Origin: a virus
Strand: one strand, 5' to 3'
Virus record (IMG/VR): IMGVR_UViG_3300010401_000020
Location: 1-41,773 of that record
Length of the DNA stretch: 41,773 bases
Shown: positions 37,435 to 41,773 of the stretch, piece by piece
How the letters are laid out: each line of letters opens with the position of its first letter
How positions within the stretch are numbered: the stretch's first letter is position 1
Made by a program: the position numbers and the translations under genes
Notes under the pieces: model-generated
Database searches by the model: none
Told to the model about the DNA's origin: nothing
Seen by the model: only the letters and a program-made list of their open reading frames with translations

Positions 37435-38094
37435 ATGAAAGCCCTCATCGCTTTATTGCTCCTGCCTGCACTTGCGCTCGCGCAAACCAAAGTCACCATT
37501 CCGGCTCAGACGGTCACGATTCCCGCGCAGACATCGGTGTGTGTGGCGCTCAACACCAATCCGCCGCAGACCTTGTGTGGTCCGGCGCTGACGGTCTCCA
37601 GCAGTTCCTCCAGCTCATCGAGCTCCTCGTCCATCTCATGGGTCTATCACAACGGCCAGTTTCTATGGCCTGGAGACTGGTCGTTTCAGGCGGTTCCGAA
37701 CTATCAGGACACCGCGGGCGCCGCTCCCTCGGGTCATGATATCGCGATCACACTTACGGGCCAGTGGGGCGGTTGGCTTCCCTATGCCCCGGGGCAAAGT
37801 TTCAGCCTGGCGCCCTACTCAGCCATTACGTTCGCATTGAGACCCGCACAGCCTGGAGCGGCGGCGCAGGTCTATTTCGTGAAAGCCGGTGATGTACCGG
37901 TAGGTAACGCAGTGAACCCATTCTCCGGCGCCTATGGACCTACCCCGATCGTGGGGCGGTGGGGAATCTATCGAATCCCACTGAGCGCCCTTGGCGTGAG
38001 CGGCGTGACGATCTTGAAGTTTGCTGTGCAGGATCAGACGGGGCGCTCGAGCGGGGTGGCGTTTTATCTCGATGATGTCGGCTTTGTTCAGTAG
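37435..38094 (+). CDS. Secreted protein with serine linker and carbohydrate-binding-like domain, 219 aa
   Basis: Residues 1-16 are a signal peptide (MKALIALLLLPALALA). Two copies of VTIPAQT (about residues 20-35) follow, then a Cys-bearing segment, a run of 13 serines within about 14 residues (54-67) and a beta-sandwich domain (WVYHNGQFLWPGDWSFQAVP, then GWLPYAPGQSFSLAPYSAIT, RWGIYRIPLSALGVSGVTIL and AFYLDDVGFVQ) resembling family-like carbohydrate-binding modules. AGGAACT precedes the ATG. The serine linker is typical of bacterial polysaccharide-binding enzymes. It is probably exported late in infection or by the lysogen. Confidence 0.7.
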   Translation: MKALIALLLLPALALAQTKVTIPAQTVTIPAQTSVCVALNTNPPQTLCGPALTVSSSSSSSSSSSSISWVYHNGQFLWPGDWSFQAVPNYQDTAGAAPSGHDIAITLTGQWGGWLPYAPGQSFSLAPYSAITFALRPAQPGAAAQVYFVKAGDVPVGNAVNPFSGAYGPTPIVGRWGIYRIPLSALGVSGVTILKFAVQDQTGRSSGVAFYLDDVGFVQ

Positions 38095-38113
38095 CTTCGC
38101 GATCGGCTCCGTT

Positions 38114-38257
38114 TCACCCAGATTCAGAATCCCCCGGCTTCCATGGGTTATGCCCCGGCAGCTTTGCCCAGCCGCGATACCACACGTGATATCGGATCGA
38201 TGGCAGAAACCAGTGCAGCACGAGCGTCAGTGCACAAATCGCGATTGTTGTCTTCAA
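38114..38257 (-). CDS. Small single-span membrane protein, 47 aa, TTG start
   Basis: TTG at 38255-38257 follows AAGGAAGGGG at good spacing. The product (MKTTIAICALTLVLHWFLPS ... GHNPWKPGDSESG) has one N-terminal membrane helix and a polar, Trp-rich tail. It converges with the secreted-protein gene, 19 bases apart. The longer GTG start at 38294-38296 is less likely. No family is recognised. Confidence 0.5.
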   Translation of the reverse strand: MKTTIAICALTLVLHWFLPSIRYHVWYRGWAKLPGHNPWKPGDSESG

Positions 38258-38402
38258 GGCGTCCCCTTCCTTTTTTCTTCTACTCGACCCTATCACCCCA
38301 ATCGTGTTGAGTCATTCTGCGGTGCCTTCATTGCCTCGCAGCAAAAATAGTTCAGCGGTTTTGAGTGCTTCGCAGACACTTACCCTATAGGAGCGCAGGG
38401 AC

Positions 38403-38675
38403 TCATCCTGGCGGGTGTATTGATTCGCTGTCCGGGGTAGAGTTGTGGGCAGATAGACATGTTTCAGGTCTCCACTCGTTTGCCATCAACGACTGCGCCT
38501 TCTCATTATCCCACCACAGACGATAGACCCAAACTCCGAACTCATTCTGGCGCCGGTCCCTCACTGTCGCCAAATAACCACCCCACCATGAGTCCATGGG
38601 CCTCCAATAGATTTCCGGGATGATCGCCACAAAGACCTTATCGCCTTGGTTGAATTTCGCTTCTGTGTTATTCAT
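38403..38675 (-). CDS. Hypothetical Trp-rich protein, 90 aa
   Basis: The ATG at 38673-38675 follows AGGG. The product (MNNTEAKFNQGDKVFVAIIP, then WRPMDSWWGGYLATVRDRR and GVWVYRLWWDNEKAQSLMAN) has a short SH3-like beta pattern with many Trp and charged residues. It may be a small nucleic-acid or protein-binding domain. No specific family is recognised. Confidence 0.6.
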   Translation of the reverse strand: MNNTEAKFNQGDKVFVAIIPEIYWRPMDSWWGGYLATVRDRRQNEFGVWVYRLWWDNEKAQSLMANEWRPETCLSAHNSTPDSESIHPPG

Positions 38676-38685
38676 CTGTGAAGCC

Positions 38686-38898
38686 CTATGGAGCATCGCT
38701 TCCGCTAGACGAAGCTCTAAGCGCATAAAGCCGCTCCAACCGCGCTCGATCCCGCTTCACGGTTTTCTCCATGCGCGGCAGAGAATCCTCTAGTGACACA
38801 ATCTCACACTCGATACAGTCCTCGGTCCACAACTTGCCGTGACCGCACTGGTCTGCCAGTGGAACGTCTAGTCGGAAAGGTAGGTTTGTGTGTTTCAT
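38686..38898 (-). CDS. Small Cys/His protein with coiled coil, 70 aa
   Basis: A cluster DQCGHGKLWTEDCIECE (C18, H20, C28, C31) could bind zinc and precedes a basic helical tail (MEKTVKRDRARLERLYALRA). The ATG at 38896-38898 has no clear ribosome site. It follows the upstream stop by 3 bases. Similar short phage proteins are common and unassigned. Confidence 0.55.
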   Translation of the reverse strand: MKHTNLPFRLDVPLADQCGHGKLWTEDCIECEIVSLEDSLPRMEKTVKRDRARLERLYALRASSSGSDAP

Positions 38899-38901
38899 AT
38901 G

Positions 38902-39057
38902 TCAGCGGATAATCGGGAAAGGCCCATTGAAAGGAGCAAGCTTCGCGCCATCGTACCTTACGACCCGGCATTCGCGTGCTATAGCTAGTTGGTACGCGGC
39001 CCTCAGTTTTTTTACCTGGCCGGTCGCTCCTTTCAATGGGTCTTCAGAGATGCTCAT
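38902..39057 (-). CDS. Hypothetical protein, 51 aa
   Basis: ATG at 39055-39057 overlaps the upstream TGA as ATGA. The product (MSISEDPLKGATGQVKKLRA ... APFNGPFPIIR) is basic with one predicted helix and a hydrophobic C-terminus. Support is mainly the coupling. Function unknown. Confidence 0.5.
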   Translation of the reverse strand: MSISEDPLKGATGQVKKLRAAYQLAIARECRVVRYDGAKLAPFNGPFPIIR

Positions 39058-39362
39058 CGACGCTCCGAAGGTCTCTCTGGCACTTTCAGCATACTGAGGA
39101 TCATCGAACCATGGCCGTGCTTCTCGGCATGTCGTTGCGCTGCGATGATGAATGAATCGACGTTGCCGTGAGCCTTGACACCCCAGTAGGCCATCAGACT
39201 CTTGATACCGGAATTCTTCGGTAAGGCGCAGGTTTCCAGCGTGTCTTCGGGTCCGTATTGGACACAGGATACAAACGGCAACCCGCGTTCTTCGCATAGT
39301 TTCGCCAGCCGCATCAGTTCCGGCGCAATCTGCTCGTCAACAAACTTTTCATCGTCAGTCAT
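39054..39362 (-). CDS. Conserved phage hypothetical protein, 102 aa
   Basis: GGAG precedes the ATG. The product (DEKFVDEQIAPELMRLAKLC ... NSGIKSLMAYWGVKAHGNVD) follows a pattern I recognise from phage and prophage hypothetical proteins, with a His-rich helix (AAQRHAEKHGHGSMILSML). It is soluble and has no enzyme motif. The stop overlaps the next gene's start. Confidence 0.65.
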   Translation of the reverse strand: MTDDEKFVDEQIAPELMRLAKLCEERGLPFVSCVQYGPEDTLETCALPKNSGIKSLMAYWGVKAHGNVDSFIIAAQRHAEKHGHGSMILSMLKVPERPSERR

Positions 39363-39377
39363 GAGCCGCTCCGGTTC

Positions 39378-39806
39378 TCAACTCGCCTCTATTGGGCGCC
39401 ACTCATGCTTCGATACGTTCTGACCATGCACGCCACCGTAGAAATAGCCGTCTCCGGGCCATGATAGGTTGCCGCCGTAATAGCCGTTGGAATCGTTGCG
39501 GTAGTCAATCACGATGTCACCGCGGTCGGTAACGACCTTGCAGCCATAGAACGCCAGCACGTCTGGGTTCTCATGAAACTTGGACGGCACGGTGGTCTCT
39601 GGCATCTCAAGGTCCTCGACCTTTAAGACGATGGCCGGGAATCCTAGTGCCGGCAGTTCGATGTGCTCCACCCATGTATACGAGCAGCAATCGGCGTCAA
39701 CGTTGACGACAAGCTCGCCCTCAGTGGTCTCGAACAGCAATGCCTGACGGTCCTGAGCGATCTTCATGCCAGTCAGCGTCTTTCCAATCAAGGGATTCTG
39801 CGTCAT
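39378..39806 (-). CDS. Conserved phage protein (DUF7448-like), 142 aa
   Basis: The sequence TGMKIAQDRQALLFETTEGE, then LVVNVDADCCSYTWVEHIEL, resembles a phage family I know as DUF7448 (assignment from memory), with a final YRNDSNGYYGGNLSWPGDGY segment. It is beta-rich and may bind a metal through its Cys and acidic residues. GGGAG lies before the ATG at 39804-39806. The next upstream gene overlaps its start. Function unknown. Confidence 0.65.
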   Translation of the reverse strand: MTQNPLIGKTLTGMKIAQDRQALLFETTEGELVVNVDADCCSYTWVEHIELPALGFPAIVLKVEDLEMPETTVPSKFHENPDVLAFYGCKVVTDRGDIVIDYRNDSNGYYGGNLSWPGDGYFYGGVHGQNVSKHEWRPIEAS

Positions 39807-40108
39807 TGACTTCTCCCGAATGCCAGTTGTCTCGCGCGGGCGTGTATCTCCACGGCCTGCGCCCTGGTGGAGCATCGCTCCTGATAGTCGTTATGAGGAC
39901 CGCCGAAAATCATTGTCTCGTACAGCAGCGGATCCCCCTCGCTAAACGAATGATCCAGGCCGAGGAAGACAGTAGAGACCTTCACGCCGTCGATCTCTTC
40001 CTGTTTCACGATGCGCTCGGCCGTATGGCTTTCGAACCATTGCCCCCACTGCCGCGCTGATTCGACCTGCACAGGATCTCCGTCCACCAGAATGTAAAAA
40101 TCACTCAT
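39803..40108 (-). CDS. Conserved phage hypothetical protein, 101 aa
   Basis: The pattern DFYILVDGDPVQVESARQWG, VSTVFLGLDHSFSEGDPLLY and ETMIFGGPHNDYQERCST is one I recognise in many phage genomes, always without assigned function. It is soluble. GGAAGG precedes the ATG at 40106-40108, and its stop overlaps the next start as ATGA. Confidence 0.75.
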   Translation of the reverse strand: MSDFYILVDGDPVQVESARQWGQWFESHTAERIVKQEEIDGVKVSTVFLGLDHSFSEGDPLLYETMIFGGPHNDYQERCSTRAQAVEIHARARQLAFGRSQ

Positions 40109-40671
40109 TGACCACCTTCCGATTTCAGACTATGCCATTCATCCCGAACTGACTGCAGGAGCTGCGTGGCTTCGAACTGGCCAATCTTCTGCTGGAGCAG
40201 GGGACGAATGAGGTTCAATGCGGTCTCAAACGTTTCTGCAACGCACGTCTGACTCGCTCCCGGTTCGTGAGCAGTTCCCTGAGCGCGCAACGCGATGCAT
40301 TCCGCCTCCTCGAGCGTATCTGCGCCCACGACCTGCCTGAGTGCTGTAAGTAGCCGTTCGATCTCGTCATCTTTTGTTTTAATCAGATGCTGCCACTCGA
40401 GCGATGAAAGAATTGGCTTATTCGGTTCGGACGCTTTACCTTTGGCCGCGAGGAATGCATTAACCTCCCGCTGGAGGCGCTGATTCTCGCGCAACACCTT
40501 GTCGTACTCCTCAGCCCACACGACCTGAATCCGCATGCGAGGCTGCTGCAGATCGGCAGGGGAATCGACTTCCCAGCGGAGCACATTCTTTGTCAAACTC
40601 TGAGCGTGACTGCAACTGAGCTTGTGTGCTCCGGCGCTCATGTGACATTCGCTACAGATACTCGTGCTCAT
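40105..40671 (-). CDS. Zinc-knuckle coiled-coil protein, 188 aa
   Basis: The N-terminus (SICSECHMSAGAHKLSCSHA) has C6, C9, H10, H16, C20 and H22, a likely zinc site. A long coiled coil follows (YDKVLRENQRLQREVNAFLA), and the rest is helical. The pattern suggests an oligomer with a small metal-binding head. GAGG precedes the ATG. Function unknown. It overlaps the downstream gene by 4 bases. Confidence 0.6.
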   Translation of the reverse strand: MSTSICSECHMSAGAHKLSCSHAQSLTKNVLRWEVDSPADLQQPRMRIQVVWAEEYDKVLRENQRLQREVNAFLAAKGKASEPNKPILSSLEWQHLIKTKDDEIERLLTALRQVVGADTLEEAECIALRAQGTAHEPGASQTCVAETFETALNLIRPLLQQKIGQFEATQLLQSVRDEWHSLKSEGGQ

Positions 40672-40686
40672 CGAGATGCCTCTGAG

Positions 40687-40839
40687 TTAACCGATGTCGT
40701 TACTAGGAATCGCGTCCCTAGCAATCTGCTCCAGCCGCGCCGCATAGGCGTTGCGCTCGGGATTGAACTCGTTGCTTAGCCGCGCGATTTCCTGAAGAGC
40801 CGCCAACATCTTGGAGTGCTCGGCGTCTTTATCCCTCAT
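40687..40839 (-). CDS. Helical hypothetical protein, 50 aa
   Basis: The ATG at 40837-40839 follows AGGAG at good spacing. The product (MRDKDAEHSKMLAALQEIAR ... RLEQIARDAIPSNDIG) is one long amphipathic helix or a helical hairpin with Glu/Arg pairs. It overlaps the upstream gene by 11 bases. Small helical phage proteins of this kind are common, but no role is known. Confidence 0.6.
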   Translation of the reverse strand: MRDKDAEHSKMLAALQEIARLSNEFNPERNAYAARLEQIARDAIPSNDIG

Positions 40840-41056
40840 GACTTGCTCCTAGTTGGGACGGTGAGCATCCGCACATCAGCTCGCCGGTATATTGATGGGC
40901 TGTCATGCGATGGCAGACTGGGCATTCCCCAGCATATGGGCCGGCTTGCTGCTCCGGCGTGCACGGGTTCAGATGACGGGCATCGATCAGCGCCGAATAT
41001 CGCGTGGCATGATCATCGCCCGCAGAATCAGCCCAGCATTTCTCGCAACTGCTCAT
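40829..41056 (-). CDS. Conserved phage zinc-finger protein, 75 aa
   Basis: The protein matches a widespread phage family: SCEKCWADSAGDDHATRYSA, then LNPCTPEQQAGPYAGECPVC and HQYTGELMCGCS. Multiple Cys pairs should hold two zinc ions. Family function is unknown. The ATG overlaps the upstream TGA as ATGA, and there is no strong independent ribosome site, so translation is coupled to the RHH gene. Confidence 0.8.
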   Translation of the reverse strand: MSSCEKCWADSAGDDHATRYSALIDARHLNPCTPEQQAGPYAGECPVCHRMTAHQYTGELMCGCSPSQLGASHEG

Positions 41057-41256
41057 TGGTTGGACAAGCGACGTGTCGGCTTCTTCAGCTCCCTCAGAAC
41101 CGTTCGCGCCATATGTTGCACCACGATTAGGCCGATGCCCGCGCTCGCGTTCCCGTCGCCCACCTTCCGCAAGTACTCGTATGTCGCTGGTTCGAGCATG
41201 AGGTTCACACGCCGCTTCTTCTCTTTGCCTTGTTTCGGTCTGCCTGCTGGTGCCAT
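41053..41256 (-). CDS. Ribbon-helix-helix-like regulator, 67 aa
   Basis: A basic N-terminus (MAPAGRPKQGKEKKRRVNLM) leads into a likely RHH fold: strand RRVNLMLEP, helix ATYEYLRKVGD, turn and helix GIGLIVVQHMARTVLREL. Such proteins bind DNA as dimers and often repress their own genes. CAGGAG lies before the ATG. Two near-identical 14-bp direct repeats spaced 21 bp lie in the promoter directly upstream, which fits autoregulation. Confidence 0.7.
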   Translation of the reverse strand: MAPAGRPKQGKEKKRRVNLMLEPATYEYLRKVGDGNASAGIGLIVVQHMARTVLRELKKPTRRLSNQ

Positions 41257-41279
41257 CGGTGTCTCCTGAGTTCGGAAAC

Positions 41280-41308
41280 ACTATACACACCTAATTCGAT
41301 AATGTACA
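41280..41308 (-). promoter_or_regulatory. Promoter of the RHH operon
   Basis: On the minus strand, TGTACA (41303-41308) and TATAGT (41280-41285) are 17 bases apart, a reasonable sigma-70 match. Transcription should start near 41273, giving a 17-base leader with a strong ribosome site. Both boxes are flanked or overlapped by the tandem RHH repeats. Confidence 0.6.
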
Positions 41309-41318
41309 CACGTAATTC
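41284..41318. promoter_or_regulatory. Tandem operator repeats for the RHH regulator
   Basis: TACACACCTAATTC (41284-41297) and TACACACGTAATTC (41305-41318) differ at one base. Their 21-bp offset is two helical turns, so bound dimers would lie on the same DNA face. They overlap the -10 and -35 boxes, as expected for repression of this promoter. Confidence 0.65.
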
Positions 41319-41408
41319 ACAATTTGCGTGTTTTCACCGGATGCGGCACCCCGGGCTCAAAACTGGTCCAGAGGAGGAGCAGCATGATCAGTCTCGAACT
41401 TCCCATGG

Positions 41409-41639
41409 TCAAACAGCATCACCTCCCTTCTGAGCTTCGGACACGGTTGGAGTGTAGCTAGCAGCGTTGAGAGCTGCGGCGATCTTCTCAGCCCTGGCTT
41501 TGTCATCTTCAAGTGTGCCGCCTTCGATGCGAATCTTGTGCGGGCCGAACCAGCCCCACGAGGCATGCGGCTTTCCGTAACAGACCGACACCTCAAAGCT
41601 GCCGCGAGATCCCTTGGCCTCAGCTACCCACTCAGCCAT
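41409..41639 (-). CDS. Conserved phage hypothetical protein, 76 aa
   Basis: AAGG precedes the ATG at 41637-41639. The product (VSVCYGKPHASWGWFGPHKI, then RIEGGTLEDDKARAEKIAAA) resembles small phage proteins with a short beta sheet and a C-terminal helix. It overlaps the upstream join-spanning gene by 8 bases. The 150 bases after it are non-coding apart from a possible 20-codon frame ending at 41357, and hold the RHH promoter. Confidence 0.65.
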   Translation of the reverse strand: MAEWVAEAKGSRGSFEVSVCYGKPHASWGWFGPHKIRIEGGTLEDDKARAEKIAAALNAASYTPTVSEAQKGGDAV

Positions 41640-41773
41640 CGTGGCTACCTTCTGCGCTGGGAGGTAACCACACGCGATCGCATGTCCGGCAGATCAGAAT
41701 CTTGCCTTCGGTTTCGCGGTCCATGGGGTTACCTCCAAAGTCACCTTCGCCATGATCATGCCACCAGCCGGTC
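41632..41773 (-). CDS. Hypothetical protein spanning the circular join (3' part)
   Basis: This is the C-terminal part of the 78-residue protein that starts at 121 on the other side of the join. It carries the Cys pair ICRTCDRVWLPP and ends at the TGA at 41632-41634, overlapping the next ATG by 8 bases. An internal ATG at 41722-41724, with GGAGG 7 bases upstream, could give a 30-residue form. The last 26 bases of the window duplicate the start. Confidence 0.6.
   Translation of the reverse strand, partial: TGWWHDHGEGDFGGNPMDRETEGKILICRTCDRVWLPPSAEGSHDG
41748..41773. repeat. Terminal direct repeat, right copy
   Basis: These 26 bases are identical to 1-26. Removing one copy gives a circle of 41,747 bp with an intact reading frame across the join. 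Confidence 0.9.

Noticed and set aside
41357-41425. About 20-codon leftward frame MLFDHGKFETDHAAPPLDQF
   Set aside because: A GGGAGG lies very near its start, but it lacks coupling or other support.
1-41773. CRISPR array, insertion sequence or rRNA
   Set aside because: No regular spaced repeats, transposase or ribosomal sequence was seen on either strand.

Overview
The window is a complete or nearly complete temperate phage genome. Its last 26 bases repeat its first 26, and a leftward reading frame of 78 codons runs uninterrupted through the join, so the molecule is best read as a circle of about 41,747 bp. The virion genes (large P22-like portal, scaffold, capsid, stabilisation protein, ejection-type internal proteins, no tape measure, sheath or tail tube) suggest a short-tailed, podovirus-like phage. 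The moderately high GC content, ordinary Shine-Dalgarno sites and a CCA-encoding tRNA-Val 3' half at the attachment site suggest a proteobacterial host. The host cannot be named from the sequence alone.

Layout. (1) 3222 down to 1, continuing through the join from 41747 down to 38114, is a leftward accessory region of small, tightly overlapping genes. It includes a sigma-70 region 4 protein, a DHH phosphoesterase, several Cys/His proteins and a ribbon-helix-helix regulator with its own tandem operator. (2) 3223-3537 holds the attachment site. (3) 7383 down to 3538 is the leftward PL operon: small genes, an ERF annealing protein, a Ref-like HNH nuclease, a GIY-YIG protein, an excisionase-like HTH protein and a tyrosine integrase. 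(4) 7384-8245 is the immunity switch: a CI-like repressor facing a Cro-like gene, with two matching promoters that carry the same 14-bp operator in the same place. (5) 8471-10549 holds small early genes and a RusA-like resolvase. (6) 10584-15353 encodes two large virion-associated, carbohydrate-binding or glycosidase-like proteins. (7) 15376-34851 covers packaging, head and ejection genes, ending in a tailspike with an SGNH hydrolase core. A secreted fibrous protein sits between terminase and portal. (8) 34955-38094 is the lysis and membrane block, ending in a second secreted protein with a serine linker and a likely carbohydrate-binding domain.

How it works together. PL drives recombination and integration functions and PR drives the rightward early genes. 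The repressor sites lie between the -35 and -10 boxes of both. No replication initiator, helicase, primase or polymerase was recognised, so replication probably relies on host enzymes plus ERF, Ref and RusA recombination. On integration, int faces the rebuilt tRNA at one prophage edge, and the sigma-like/DHH accessory operon starts at the other edge and reads inward.
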